A DNA stretch of 64,000 nt from Cellulomonas aerilata (GTDB lineage: Bacteria; Actinomycetota; Actinomycetes; Actinomycetales; Cellulomonadaceae): NCBI RefSeq assembly GCF_007991755.1, contig NZ_BJYY01000015.1, positions 62,001-126,000 of the forward strand. The letters run 5' to 3'. Within the stretch, counting starts at the first letter, position 1. Each line of letters starts with the position of its first letter. This document shows, piece after piece, positions 47,383 through 56,642 of the stretch. A program made the position numbers and the translations under genes. The notes below the pieces were generated by a model. It saw nothing but the letters and a program-made list of their open reading frames with translations, had not been told where the DNA came from and searched no databases.

Positions 47383-48840
47383 GTGAGCAACGAGTCCCAG
47401 GACCTGCAGAGCACCCGTGTCGTGATCATCGGCGGTGGCCCCGGGGGCTACGAGGCCGCCCTGGTCGCCAAGCGCTTCGGCGCCGAGGTGACCGTCATCG
47501 AGCGGCAGGGCCTGGGCGGGTCCGCGGTGCTCACCGACGTCGTCCCGTCCAAGACCCTCATCGCCACCGCGGACTTCATGGCCCGCATGGACAGCGCGTC
47601 GGAGCTCGGCATCCGCGCGGCCGGCGAGGTGGTCGAGGTGGTCGAGGACGTCGAGGGGGTCGTGGACCTGCACCACGTCGACCTCCAGGCCGTCAACAGC
47701 CGGGTCCGGGCGCTGGCGACGGCGCAGTCGGCCGACATCCGCGCCCGCGTCGAGCGCGAGGGCGCCCGCGTCGTCATCGGCACGGCGCGCCTCGACGGGC
47801 CGCAGCGTGTCCTCGTGCGCGCCGCCGGCACCTCCGACGACGAGCCGGAGGAGGCCCTGGACGCCGACGTCGTGCTGGTCGCGACCGGCTCCCGGCCGCG
47901 CGAGCTGCCCGAGGCCAGGCCCGACGGCGAGCGCATCCTCACCTGGACCCAGCTGTACGGCCTCGACGCGATGCCCGAGAAGCTCATCGTGGTCGGGTCG
48001 GGCGTCACCGGGGCGGAGTTCGCCGGGGCGTACAACGCGCTGGGCGGCGAGGTCGTGCTGGTGTCCAGCCGCGACCGCGTCCTGCCGGGCGAGGACCAGG
48101 ACGCCGCGGAGGTCATCGAGGAGGTCTTCAAGCACCGCGGGATGACGGTCATGTCCCGGTCGCGCGCCGAGTCCGCCGTCCGCACGGCCGACGGGGTCCT
48201 GGTCACGCTCGCGGACGGCCGGCAGGTCGAGGGCTCGCACGTGCTGCTCGCGGTCGGGGCGGTCCCCAACACGGCGGGCCTCGGGCTGGAGGAGGCCGGT
48301 GTGAGGCTCGGCCCCGGCGGGCACGTCGTCGTGGACAAGGTGTCCCGGACGTCGGCGCGCGGGGTCTACGCCGCGGGTGACTGCACCGGGGTCATGCCGC
48401 TCGCGTCGGTCGCGGCGACCCAGGGGCGCATCGCGATGGCGCACGCGCTGGGCGACGCCGTCGCCCCGCTGAACCTCGTCCACGTGTCGGCGAACATCTT
48501 CACCAACCCGGAGATCGCCACGGTCGGCTACACCGAGGAGCAGCTCAAGGCCATCGGCACCGCGTACGTCGTCAGCACGCTGCCGCTGAGCCGGAACCCG
48601 CGGGCCAAGATGACCGGGGCGCGGATCGGCTTCATCAAGCTGTACGCGCACTCGGTCACCGGGATCATCCTCGGCGGGGTCGTGGTGGCGGCGCGCGCCA
48701 GCGAGCTGATCTTCCCGATCACGCTGGCGATCTCCAACCGGCTCACCGTGGACCAGATGGCCGAGACCTCGACGGTGTACCCGTCGATGTCCGGGTCCAT
48801 GGCCGAGGTCGCGCGGCTGCTGCACCAGCACCGCGTCTGA
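47383..48840 (+). CDS. lpdA: NAD(P)H-quinone reductase of the LpdA type (disulfide-less lipoamide dehydrogenase relative)
   Basis: The 485-residue flavoprotein has the FAD motif VVIIGGGPGGYEAALVAK, the NAD(P) motif VVGSGVTGAEFAGAY and the second FAD motif YAAGDCTGVMPLASV. Where true lipoamide dehydrogenases have the redox disulfide (C-x4-C), this protein reads GGSAVLTDVVPSKTLIA, with no cysteine. The C-terminal catalytic His-Glu pair is also replaced (YPSMSGSMAEVAR). This is the pattern of M. tuberculosis LpdA (Rv3303c), known as a quinone reductase. The GTG at 47383 fits the promoter better than the in-frame ATG at 47374. Confidence 0.9.
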   Translation: MSNESQDLQSTRVVIIGGGPGGYEAALVAKRFGAEVTVIERQGLGGSAVLTDVVPSKTLIATADFMARMDSASELGIRAAGEVVEVVEDVEGVVDLHHVDLQAVNSRVRALATAQSADIRARVEREGARVVIGTARLDGPQRVLVRAAGTSDDEPEEALDADVVLVATGSRPRELPEARPDGERILTWTQLYGLDAMPEKLIVVGSGVTGAEFAGAYNALGGEVVLVSSRDRVLPGEDQDAAEVIEEVFKHRGMTVMSRSRAESAVRTADGVLVTLADGRQVEGSHVLLAVGAVPNTAGLGLEEAGVRLGPGGHVVVDKVSRTSARGVYAAGDCTGVMPLASVAATQGRIAMAHALGDAVAPLNLVHVSANIFTNPEIATVGYTEEQLKAIGTAYVVSTLPLSRNPRAKMTGARIGFIKLYAHSVTGIILGGVVVAARASELIFPITLAISNRLTVDQMAETSTVYPSMSGSMAEVARLLHQHRV

Positions 48841-48909
48841 TCCGCGCGCGTCGGGCGCGGGCCGGTCGGCGCACCCGGCGGCGTCCTGCGGGCGAGGTCC
48901 CGGGTGGTG

Positions 48910-50292
48910 TCAGGCCGGCGGGACGTTCTGGTTGAGGTGGAACACGTTCTCGGGGTCGTAGCGGCGCTTGAGCGCCGCCAGCCGGTCCCACGTCCCCCCG
49001 GGGTAGGCGGCGCGCACGCCGTCCGGCCCCTCGTCGCCCAGGAAGGCGACGTAGGCGCCGGGGCGACCCTGGCGCAGGCGGTCGGCCATCGCGGTGACGG
49101 CGACGTGTACCGCGGCCCGGTCGCCGGGGTCGGTGTACATCGAGGCGACGTTGAGCATCATCGGGGCGTCCCGGTGGGCGTACGCGGTCGCGTCCGGCGG
49201 CACGTCGGCGACCGCACCGCCGAGGACCCGGACCTGCACCACCCGCATCGGCCCCGGTGAGGCGGCGATCCAGTCCAGGACCTGCCCGGCCGTGGCCTCG
49301 TCCACGGAGTCCCGCAGCAGCGTGCGGCCCAGCGCCGACGGGGCTGGATCAGGGGGCGCGGGCATCTGGGGGAACAGCGCGGCGTAGGGCTGCGGGGCGA
49401 CCAGGTCCGCCACCGGGGTCCCCAGCGCGCGCAGGCCGTCGACGACCCGCCGACCCTCGTCCGGGTCGCCCGCCCACGCGACCGTCGCCAGCACCACGGG
49501 CCGGCCGTGCGCCTCGGGCGGCAGGAACGGCATGGGCGGGCAGGGCATGACGCTGGCGATGACGGTCAGCTCGCGCGGGGCTCGGAGGGCGAGGTCCACG
49601 ACGCCGGCGACGACGGGCGCCGTCGCGGGGAGCACGAGCAGGCCGCCCAGGAAGCTCCGGACGTCGTGCAGGCGCAGCTGCAGGCGGGTGACCACGCCGA
49701 GGTTGCCGCCGCCACCGCGCAGGCCCCAGAACAGGTCGGGGTGGTGCTCGGCGTCGACCGTCAGCACCCGGCCGTCGGCGGTGACCACCTCGGCGGCCAG
49801 CAGCGAGTCGATCGTCAGGCCGTGCTTGCGGGCCAGCAGCCCGACGCCGCCGCTGAGGGTGATGCCGGACAGCCCCACGGTCCCCATGTCGCCGAACCCG
49901 GTGGCGAGCCCGTGCGGTGCGACGGCGGCGGTGTACTCGCCGGTCGTGACGCCGGCGCCCGCCCAGGCCACCCGGCGCACCGGGTCGACCTCCAGACCGG
50001 TCAGCCCCCGGACGTCGACCACGAGCCCGCCGGCGCTCGTGCCGTACCCGACGGAGCTGTGACCGCCGGAGCGCACGGCGACCTCCAGCCCGGTCTCGCG
50101 GGCGAACGCGAGGGCGGCCCGGACGTCGTCCGCGTCGCGCACGCGCACGATGACGGCCGGACGCGGGTCCAGACCGCCGTACGCGAGGCGGCGGGCGTCG
50201 TCGTAGCCGTCGTCGTCCGGGGTGAGCACGTCGCCGGTGACCTGCTCCCGCAGGTGGGCCAGATCCAGGGTGGGCGTGTGCTGGATGGTCAT
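48910..50292 (-). CDS. FAD-linked oxidoreductase (berberine-bridge-enzyme-like)
   Basis: The 460-residue protein has a PCMH-type FAD domain with RSGGHSSVGYGTSAGGLVVD, whose histidine is the usual site of covalent FAD linkage. GVGLLARKHGLTIDSLLA and GLRGGGGNLGVVTRL are also typical. The BBE C-terminal element YDPENVFHLNQNVPP closes the protein. Members oxidise sugars, alkaloids or alcohols with oxygen; the substrate here is unknown. GGAGG lies 9 bases before the ATG at 50292. It is the last of a run of minus-strand genes. Confidence 0.9.
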   Translation of the reverse strand: MTIQHTPTLDLAHLREQVTGDVLTPDDDGYDDARRLAYGGLDPRPAVIVRVRDADDVRAALAFARETGLEVAVRSGGHSSVGYGTSAGGLVVDVRGLTGLEVDPVRRVAWAGAGVTTGEYTAAVAPHGLATGFGDMGTVGLSGITLSGGVGLLARKHGLTIDSLLAAEVVTADGRVLTVDAEHHPDLFWGLRGGGGNLGVVTRLQLRLHDVRSFLGGLLVLPATAPVVAGVVDLALRAPRELTVIASVMPCPPMPFLPPEAHGRPVVLATVAWAGDPDEGRRVVDGLRALGTPVADLVAPQPYAALFPQMPAPPDPAPSALGRTLLRDSVDEATAGQVLDWIAASPGPMRVVQVRVLGGAVADVPPDATAYAHRDAPMMLNVASMYTDPGDRAAVHVAVTAMADRLRQGRPGAYVAFLGDEGPDGVRAAYPGGTWDRLAALKRRYDPENVFHLNQNVPPA

Positions 50293-50445
50293 GGTCGTCA
50301 GCCTCCGCAGGGCGTCGGGACGCACCGGAGCCGTCACGTCCGGTGCCCGCGGGGCAGACCTGCCGGGGCCCGCGGACTCATCGCCCCGGACGAGCGCCGC
50401 CCCGGACGGGCGTCGCGCCGGACGAGCGCGCCCCGCCGCCGGACG

Positions 50446-50835
50446 CTACTGCGCGACGCGGTACGGCAGGTCGAGCTCGTCGCCCGGGAGCCCCCGGATC
50501 GCCCAGTCGTGCCGCGGCGTCTCGATCAGCGTGACCTCCAGGTCCAGCGGCTCGATCCCGAGCTCGGCCGCGAAGCCCTCGATCAGCAGCGCGTAGAACC
50601 GCTTCTTGGTGGCCACGCTGCGCCCGGCGAAGAGCACGACCTCCAGCACCGTGTAGCGCTCCGTGCGTCCCGCCGGGGTCGGGAAGTCGTCGGCGGTCAT
50701 GGGGAAGAACCGGTGGAACCGCTTGTCGGCCGGCAGGCCCAGGGCCTCGACCGCAGCCGCGTGCACCACGTCGGACAGGCGGGCGCGCAGCGGCTCCAGG
50801 ACGCCGGCGCGTCCGTAGACCTTGACCTGTGCCAC
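50446..50835 (-). CDS. Tautomerase-superfamily protein
   Basis: The 129-residue protein matches the Tautomerase_2-type family: RLSDVVHAAAVEALGLPADK, RFHRFFPMTADDF, ERYTVLEVVLFAGRSVATKK. In tautomerases the catalytic base is Pro-1 of the mature chain. Here the residue after the initiator is Ala (MAQVKVYG), so the usual chemistry may be absent unless a different start is used. It is 25 bases downstream of a hypothetical gene and upstream of the FAD oxidoreductase. Confidence 0.82.
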   Translation of the reverse strand: MAQVKVYGRAGVLEPLRARLSDVVHAAAVEALGLPADKRFHRFFPMTADDFPTPAGRTERYTVLEVVLFAGRSVATKKRFYALLIEGFAAELGIEPLDLEVTLIETPRHDWAIRGLPGDELDLPYRVAQ

Positions 50836-50860
50836 GGGTGCCCCTCTCCGGCGCGAGCGG

Positions 50861-51361
50861 TCAGAGGTCGACGCGGTGCGCGGCGGTGGCGTCGACCTCG
50901 AGCACGCCGTCGACGAGAACCACCCCGGTGAGGATCAGCCCACGCGCGCGCTTGTCCAGCACGCGCTGGACGTCCACGACGAGTCGCGGCTCACCGCCGG
51001 GGCCGCGCTCGACGTCCAGCAGGCCGGGCGGCAGGCCGCGCGACCGCAGGGCCGAGTTGGCGATCCCGGTCAGCAGGCCCAGCACGCGGTGCACGGGGAC
51101 CGGTCCCGCCTGGACGGTGAGGTCGGCCCGGACCTTGCCGTCGGTGAAGCCGACCAGCGTCCCGCCGAGCCGGACGACCGGGACCGCGCGGGCGACCATG
51201 GCGACGGCCTTGGGCGCCGTCGGGCCCGCCGCCAGCGCCCGCAGGTCGACCGACGCGTGGACGGTCGACCCGGTGCAGCCGACGTCGCGCAGGACGGACG
51301 GCAGGGCCTTGCCGCGCAGGGCGAGGTCCAGCATCTCGGTGAAGGGCAGCCGCAGGTGCAC
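50861..51361 (-). CDS. Hypothetical protein
   Basis: The 166-residue product is not recognised. It has no signal peptide or clear membrane helix. Its pattern is alternating hydrophobic strands (STVHASVDLRAL, VVRLGGTLVGFTDGKVRADL, LILTGVVLVDGVLEVDAT), which suggests a beta-rich fold. The GTG start directly follows the TGA of the NUDIX gene, so the two are translationally coupled. Confidence 0.65.
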   Translation of the reverse strand: MHLRLPFTEMLDLALRGKALPSVLRDVGCTGSTVHASVDLRALAAGPTAPKAVAMVARAVPVVRLGGTLVGFTDGKVRADLTVQAGPVPVHRVLGLLTGIANSALRSRGLPPGLLDVERGPGGEPRLVVDVQRVLDKRARGLILTGVVLVDGVLEVDATAAHRVDL

Positions 51362-51877
51362 TCAGGGCTCCGGGGTGTCGGTGGGGGACTCGAGCAGGCG
51401 CCGCAGCCGCGGCCAGGCCTCGCCGAACGCGGGCAGCAGGGGTAGGTCCGCGACCTCGTCGACCGGGACCCAGGCGACCTCGAGGCTCTCCGCGTCGGTC
51501 GCGGACGGCTCGAACGGCGTCAGCGTCTCGCCCAGGACGGTGGTGTAGCTCCAGGTCCCGTGGTCCAGGACGACCGAGCCGAGCACATGCACCGCGGACA
51601 GCGGGATGCCGGCCTCCTCGGCGGACTCCCGCAGCGCGCCCTGCTCCGCGGACTCGTGCGGGCCGATCGCCCCGCCGGGCACGCCCCACGTCCCGCCCTG
51701 GTCGCTCCACAGGGCCCGGTGCTGCAGGACGACGGCGTCCACCGCGCCGTCGGGGCCGCGGCGGGCGAGCAGCAGACCCGCGGCGCCGTGCAGGCCCCAG
51801 TGGCGGGACCCGCAGTCGCACTGCACCCACCCGTCGCCCGGGTGGCGGGTGGGTGACGGGCCGGGGCGGGCGGTCAA
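51362..51877 (-). CDS. NUDIX hydrolase
   Basis: The 171-residue protein has a full NUDIX box, [18 protein letters not shown] followed by AEEAGI, near residues 70-93, so it should hydrolyse a nucleoside diphosphate linked to another group. A cysteine pair, [18 protein letters not shown], lies just before the fold and is not part of the standard domain. The substrate is unknown. The start is a TTG that overlaps the accA stop; a GTG at WVQCDC is a weaker alternative. Confidence 0.85.
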   Translation of the reverse strand: MTARPGPSPTRHPGDGWVQCDCGSRHWGLHGAAGLLLARRGPDGAVDAVVLQHRALWSDQGGTWGVPGGAIGPHESAEQGALRESAEEAGIPLSAVHVLGSVVLDHGTWSYTTVLGETLTPFEPSATDAESLEVAWVPVDEVADLPLLPAFGEAWPRLRRLLESPTDTPEP

Positions 51878-53661
51878 CCGACGATCTCGCAGATGGCCGT
51901 CCCGGCGCTGACGCTCGCGCCGACGCCGGCCGCGAGCCCGGTGATCCGGCCGGCGCGGTGGGCCACGAGCGGCTGCTCCATCTTCATCGCCTCGAGGACG
52001 ACGACGAGGTCACCCTCGGCGACCTCCGCGCCGTCGGCCACCGCGACCTTGACGATGGTGCCCTGCATGGGCGAGGCGAGCGTGGTGCCCGACGCGGTGG
52101 CGACGGAGCGGGTCGGGGTGCGGCGCACCGGTCGGCGGGCGCCGGCACGGCCCCGGCCACCCGCGAGGTTGAAGCCGGCCGGCAGGACGACCTCGAGCCG
52201 CTTGCCGCCGACCTCGACGACGACGCGCTCGGACGCCGAGGGCTCGGCCGGCTCGTCGGTATCCGCGGGCGGCGGCACCGGCGACCCGAGGCCGGCGAGG
52301 CGGTCGGCGAACGCCGTCTCGATCCACCGGGTGTGGACGGTGAAGGGCTGCTGCGGGTCGGCGGGGACGAACGCCGGCTCGTCGAGCACCGCGCGGTGGA
52401 ACGGCACGACGGTCGGGATGCCCACGACCTCGAGCTCGGCCAGGGCGCGGCGGGCCCGCTGGACGGCCTGGGTGCGGGTGGCGCCGGTGACGACGAGCTT
52501 GGCGATCATGGAGTCGAACGCGCCGGACACGGTGTCCCCCTCGACCACGCCGGAGTCGACGCGCACCCCCGGTCCGGTGGGCAGGCGCAGGGTGGTGATC
52601 TTCCCGGGGGCCGGCAGGAAGCCGGCGGCGGGGTCCTCGCCGTTGATTCGGAACTCCAGGGAGTGCCCGCGGACGGCGACCGTGTCGTAGCCCAGCGGCT
52701 CCCCGGCGGCGATCCGCAGCTGCTCGCGGACGAGGTCGATGCCGGTGACCTCCTCGGTGACGGGGTGCTCGACCTGCAGGCGGGTGTTGACCTCCAGGAA
52801 CGAGATCGTGCCGTCCGTGCCGACGAGGAACTCGCAGGTCCCCGCGCCGACGTACCCGGCCTCGCGCAGGATCGCCTGGGACGCCCGGACCAGCTGGGCG
52901 TTCTGCGCGTCGGACAGGAACGGCGCGGGCGCCTCCTCCACCAGCTTCTGGTGGCGGCGCTGCAGCGAGCAGTCGCGCGTGCTGACGACCACGACCGTGC
53001 CGTGGGCGTCCGCCAGGCACTGGGTCTCGACGTGCCGCGGGCTGTCCAGGTAGCGCTCGACGAAGCACTCGCCGCGGCCGAAGGCGGCGACGGCCTCGCG
53101 GACCGCGGAGTCGAACAACTCGTCGATCTCGTCGGCGGTGCGCGCGACCTTCAGGCCGCGGCCGCCACCGCCGAACGCCGCCTTGATCGCGAGCGGCAGG
53201 CCGTGCTCGCGGGCGAAGGCATGCACCTCCGAGGCGTCGGCGACCGGGTCCGGGGTGCCGGCGACCAGCGGCGCACCCGCGCGCTGGGCGATGTGCCGGG
53301 CGCTGACCTTGTCCCCGAGGGAGTCGATCGCCGACGGCGGCGGACCGATCCAGGTCAGGCCGGCGTCGATGACGGCGCGCGCGAAGTCGGCGTTCTCGGA
53401 GAGGAAGCCGTAGCCGGGGTGGATCGCGTCGGCCCCGGAGCGCCGGGCGACGTCGATGAGCTTGCCGGCGTCCAGGTAGGTCTCCGCGGCCCGGACGCCG
53501 CCGAGGGCGAACGCCTCGTCGGCGAGGCGGACGTGCAGCGCCTCGCGGTCGGAGTCGGCGTAGACGGCGACGGAGGCGATCCCGGCGTCCCGGCAGGCCC
53601 GGGCGATGCGGACGGCGATCTCGCCTCGGTTGGCGACCAGGACCTTGGTGATGGCGGGCAC
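51874..53661 (-). CDS. accA: Acyl-CoA carboxylase alpha subunit (biotin carboxylase + biotin carrier)
   Basis: The 595-residue subunit joins a biotin carboxylase ([32 protein letters not shown] for [34 protein letters not shown]) and a C-terminal biotin carrier with the target lysine in [10 protein letters not shown] near residue 560. It makes carboxybiotin for malonyl-CoA or methylmalonyl-CoA synthesis with the beta subunit at 58812-60590, and is biotinylated by the ligase at 60712-61611. Its type matches AccA3. The GTG start follows a TACGGT hexamer by 5 bases. Confidence 0.95.
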   Translation of the reverse strand: MPAITKVLVANRGEIAVRIARACRDAGIASVAVYADSDREALHVRLADEAFALGGVRAAETYLDAGKLIDVARRSGADAIHPGYGFLSENADFARAVIDAGLTWIGPPPSAIDSLGDKVSARHIAQRAGAPLVAGTPDPVADASEVHAFAREHGLPLAIKAAFGGGGRGLKVARTADEIDELFDSAVREAVAAFGRGECFVERYLDSPRHVETQCLADAHGTVVVVSTRDCSLQRRHQKLVEEAPAPFLSDAQNAQLVRASQAILREAGYVGAGTCEFLVGTDGTISFLEVNTRLQVEHPVTEEVTGIDLVREQLRIAAGEPLGYDTVAVRGHSLEFRINGEDPAAGFLPAPGKITTLRLPTGPGVRVDSGVVEGDTVSGAFDSMIAKLVVTGATRTQAVQRARRALAELEVVGIPTVVPFHRAVLDEPAFVPADPQQPFTVHTRWIETAFADRLAGLGSPVPPPADTDEPAEPSASERVVVEVGGKRLEVVLPAGFNLAGGRGRAGARRPVRRTPTRSVATASGTTLASPMQGTIVKVAVADGAEVAEGDLVVVLEAMKMEQPLVAHRAGRITGLAAGVGASVSAGTAICEIVG

Positions 53662-53666
53662 GGCTC

Positions 53667-53672
53667 ACCGTA
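53667..53672 (-). promoter_or_regulatory. -10 of leaderless accA
   Basis: On the minus strand TACGGT is followed by 5 bases and the GTG at 53661. The same TTACGGTGAGCC block precedes manC. Confidence 0.45.
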
Positions 53673-53755
53673 ACGCCGGTCCCTCGGGCCGCTCACCCGG
53701 CACGCGACGGCGTGGCAGATTTGCCGGAACACCCCAAGCGGCGCGGGGCACCTTT

Positions 53756-53777
53756 GTCGTCATCGGCCGATGACGAC
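53756..53777. promoter_or_regulatory. Perfect 22-bp palindrome between maf and accA
   Basis: The half-site GTCGTCATCGG is followed directly by its exact reverse complement, with no loop. It lies about 95 bases upstream of the accA start and 20 bases after maf. A loopless palindrome fits an operator better than a terminator, though it could serve as either. Confidence 0.55.
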
Positions 53778-53796
53778 GCGCGGGACCCGCGGGCCG

Positions 53797-54525
53797 TCAG
53801 CCGGCGTTGTGCCCTGTCGACAACGACCACAGGTCCGGCACGCTCACCCCGACCTGCCCGAGCAGCTCGCGCAGCAGCGGCAGGCTCACCCCGACGACGC
53901 CGTGGTGGTCCCCCTCCAGGCCGGTCACGAACGCCCCGCCGAGCCCGTCGACGGTGAAGGAGCCGGCCACGGCCAGGGGCTCGCCGGTGGCGACGTAGGC
54001 GTCGATCTCGGCGTCGGACAGGTCGGCGAAGTGCACCACGGTCGACGACGTCGCCCCCAGCGTTCCGCCCGTGCCACCGGCCTCCGGGTCGCGCTCGTCG
54101 ATGAGCCAGTGCCCGGTGTGCAGCACGCCGGAACGCCCGCGCATGGCGTGCCACCGCGCGGTCGCCTGGGCCGCGTCGGCCGGCTTGCCGTGGATCTCCC
54201 CGTCGATCTCCAGCATGGAGTCGCAGCCCAGCACGAGGAGGTCGTCGAGCTCGTGGTCGTCGTCGTGACCGGGGTCCCGGGCGCCGTCGTGGTCGGGGTC
54301 GACGTCGGTGGTGCCCTCCCGCAGGGCGCGGGCGACCTGCTCGGCCTTCGCCTGGGCGAGGACCAGCACGGCGTCGGCGGGCTCCAGCCCGCCGAACCGC
54401 TCGGTGGCCGCCGCCAGGACAGCGTCCTCGTCCACGCCGGAGACGCGCACGAGCGGGGTGATCCCGGCGGAGGTCAGCGTCGCGCGCCGCGCCGGGGAGG
54501 CGGACGCGAGCAGCAGCCGGGTCAC
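53797..54525 (-). CDS. maf: Maf-type nucleotide pyrophosphatase
   Basis: The 242-residue protein hydrolyses non-canonical nucleoside triphosphates. The N-terminal phosphate loop LLLASASPARRATL and the downstream VLGCDSMLEIDGEIHGKP are family hallmarks. Between them is an unusual acidic, His/Asp-rich insertion (DVDPDHDGARDPGHDDDHEL) of about 20 residues. The GTG start overlaps the stop of the DUF885 gene. Mycobacteria also place maf beside acyl-CoA carboxylase genes. Confidence 0.9.
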   Translation of the reverse strand: MTRLLLASASPARRATLTSAGITPLVRVSGVDEDAVLAAATERFGGLEPADAVLVLAQAKAEQVARALREGTTDVDPDHDGARDPGHDDDHELDDLLVLGCDSMLEIDGEIHGKPADAAQATARWHAMRGRSGVLHTGHWLIDERDPEAGGTGGTLGATSSTVVHFADLSDAEIDAYVATGEPLAVAGSFTVDGLGGAFVTGLEGDHHGVVGVSLPLLRELLGQVGVSVPDLWSLSTGHNAG

Positions 54526-56258
54526 AGCAGCGCGCCGCGGAGCGCGTCGAGTCCCAGGGCGCCGAGGCCCAGGGCTCGGGCGTGGAACGCGGTGATGTCG
54601 AACTCGTCCCCGCGGGCGACGGCGGCGTCAGCGCTCTCGTCCCGGATCTGCTCCCACAGGCGCTGGCCGATCTTGTAGGACGGCGCCTGACCGGGCCAGC
54701 CGAGGTAGCGGTTGAGCTCGAACCGCAGGAACGCCTCGGGCATGTTGACGTTCGCGACGAGGAACCGCCACGCCTTGTCGGCGTCCCACGTCCCGCCGCC
54801 CCACTCGGGCGGCGCCTCGAGCCCCAGGTGCACGCCGAGGTCGACGACGACCCGCGCGGCCCGCATGCGCTGCCCGTCGAGCATGCCCAGGCGGTCGCCC
54901 GGGTCGTCGAGGAACCCCAGGTCGGCCATGAGGCGCTCGGCGTACAACGCCCAGCCCTCGCCGTGGCCGGAGACCCACAGCGCGAGCCGGCGCCACCGGT
55001 TGAGCGTCTCTCGCGCGTAGACCGCCCACCCGACCTGCAGGTGATGCCCGGGCACGCCCTCGTGGTAGACGGTCGTCTTCTCGCGCCAGGTGTTGAACTC
55101 GGTCACGCCGGGCGGCACGGACCACCACATGCGTCCCGGGCGGGAGAAGTCGTCGCTGGGGCCGGTGTAGTAGATGCCGCCCGACTGGGTGGGCGCGATC
55201 CGGCACTCCAGCCGCAGCAGCGGCTCGGGGATCGCGAAGTGCGTGCCGGCGAGGGCGGTGACGGCGGCGTCCGACGTCGTCTGCATCCACTCGCGCAGCT
55301 CGGCGGTGCCGTGCAGCTTGCGGTCCGGGTCGGCGTCCAGCACGGCGACCGCCTGCCGCACCAGGTCCTCGCCCTCCACGGCGTCGTCGCCGAGGATCTG
55401 CCGGGCGACCGCCTCCTGCTCGGCGACCACGCGGGCCAGCTCCTCCAGACCCCAGGCGTAGGTCTCCTCCAGGTCCACCGCGGCGCCGAGGAAGTAGCGC
55501 GACCACAGCGTGTAGCGCTCGCGGCCGACGGCGTCCTCCTGCGGCGCCTGCGGTGCCAGCTCGTCCCGCAGGAAGCGGGCGAGGTCGGCGTAGGCGTCCC
55601 GGGCGGCGCGCGCGCCGTGCTCGAGCTCCTGCCGGACGAGGGAGCAGGCGGTCGAGTCGTCCAGGACGGCGTCCACGGCCGGCCCGGCGACCAGGGCGGT
55701 GAAGAAGGAGCCCGAGGAGTCGGCCAGCTCGTCGCACTGGGCGGCGACCTCGGTCACCTGCCGCGCCGCGGGGACGCGGCCTCGTGTCGCCGCGAGGCGC
55801 AGCGACTCGACGTACCCCGCGACGCCGTCCGGGATGGCGTTCAGCCGGGCGGCGACATCCTGCCAGCCCTCGACGCTGTCGGTCGCCATGAGGTCGAACA
55901 CCTCGCGCATCGTCTGCGCCGGGGAGGCGATGACGTTGAGCTCGCCCAGCAGCTCGTCCGCGGCGTCGAGCTCCAGGTGCAGCCCGATCCGCTCGCGCAT
56001 CACCGCGATCGTGACCTCGTCGACGTCGTCGGCGGGCGTCTGGGTGTCGAGCTCGGCGAGCACCGCCCGCGCGGCGTCGGCCCGCGCTGCGTGGCCGGCC
56101 GGGGAGTAGTCGGTCATCTCGTGGTCGTGGCCCGAGATGCCCATGAACGTCGCCGCGAGCGGGTCGAGGGTCGCGATGGTGTCGACGAACCGGTCGGCGA
56201 TCGCGTCGACGGCGCTGGGTGAGCGGTGCTGCGGCGTGCCGGGGGAGGTGGTGCTCAT
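54522..56258 (-). CDS. DUF885 family protein (predicted zinc carboxypeptidase-like)
   Basis: The 578-residue protein matches DUF885. VYHEGVPGHHLQVG, near residue 390, is the HExxxHH-type zinc motif, with SGHGEGWALYAE about 30 residues later supplying the second glutamate. SGGIYYTGPSDDFSRPG and ELNRYLGWPGQAPSYKIGQ are other conserved blocks. There is no signal peptide, so it should act in the cytoplasm on peptides; the substrate is unproven. The ATG has a TAGGGT hexamer 8 bases upstream. It is the first gene of a leftward run. Confidence 0.9.
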   Translation of the reverse strand: MSTTSPGTPQHRSPSAVDAIADRFVDTIATLDPLAATFMGISGHDHEMTDYSPAGHAARADAARAVLAELDTQTPADDVDEVTIAVMRERIGLHLELDAADELLGELNVIASPAQTMREVFDLMATDSVEGWQDVAARLNAIPDGVAGYVESLRLAATRGRVPAARQVTEVAAQCDELADSSGSFFTALVAGPAVDAVLDDSTACSLVRQELEHGARAARDAYADLARFLRDELAPQAPQEDAVGRERYTLWSRYFLGAAVDLEETYAWGLEELARVVAEQEAVARQILGDDAVEGEDLVRQAVAVLDADPDRKLHGTAELREWMQTTSDAAVTALAGTHFAIPEPLLRLECRIAPTQSGGIYYTGPSDDFSRPGRMWWSVPPGVTEFNTWREKTTVYHEGVPGHHLQVGWAVYARETLNRWRRLALWVSGHGEGWALYAERLMADLGFLDDPGDRLGMLDGQRMRAARVVVDLGVHLGLEAPPEWGGGTWDADKAWRFLVANVNMPEAFLRFELNRYLGWPGQAPSYKIGQRLWEQIRDESADAAVARGDEFDITAFHARALGLGALGLDALRGALL

Positions 56259-56266
56259 GGCGGAAG

Positions 56267-56272
56267 ACCCTA
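56267..56272 (-). promoter_or_regulatory. -10 of near-leaderless DUF885 gene
   Basis: On the minus strand TAGGGT is followed by 8 bases and the ATG at 56258. Confidence 0.45.
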
Positions 56273-56577
56273 GTCGGGGGTGGGGGAGGGGTGGAGTGGG
56301 GGGCGTGCGGCGCGTGCCGGATCAATCGTCCTGCTCGGGTGTGCCGGCGGGGTTAGGCGCCGGGTGCACGTCGCGCCCGCGATCGCGTTGGGCAGATCCG
56401 TCGGATCGCCACCATGTCGTCGTGACCGACCCGCTGGTCGTCCAGCGAATGCGCGCCGTCATTCTCGCGTCGTCCGACGGGGGCGACACATGGGTTCGAA
56501 GCCGTCCACAGGTCGGTCCGGCGCGCAATCGTCCCCAGGTGTCGCGGGCGCCCCCTGGGAATGTCGGTGGTCCGCCT
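56273..56577. other. Intergenic region between DUF885 and DUF222-HNH genes, no gene found
   Basis: About 305 bases between divergent genes were read on both strands. No conserved coding frame, RNA gene, strong hairpin or repeat was found. It is less GC-rich than its surroundings, like the HNH gene to its right. Confidence 0.5.
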
Positions 56578-56583
56578 TAGAAT
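56578..56583 (+). promoter_or_regulatory. Predicted -10 of the DUF222-HNH gene
   Basis: TAGAAT lies 59 bases before the GTG at 56643 and would give a leader of about 53 bases that includes a near-perfect Shine-Dalgarno. Confidence 0.45.
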
Positions 56584-56642
56584 GAGACCGACGACGAATC
56601 GTACGAGCGTGCAGGAGTCCTGGAGGGAAGGAGGTGACCGTC

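Noticed and set aside
47383-48840. E3 (dihydrolipoamide dehydrogenase) of pyruvate or 2-oxoglutarate dehydrogenase
   Set aside because: The redox-active cysteine pair and the C-terminal His-Glu pair are missing.
56490-56520. tRNA-like GGTTCGA sequence in the DUF885-HNH gap, and others at 2548 and 60592
   Set aside because: No cloverleaf arms or acceptor stem can be formed around any of them; no tRNA gene was found in the window.
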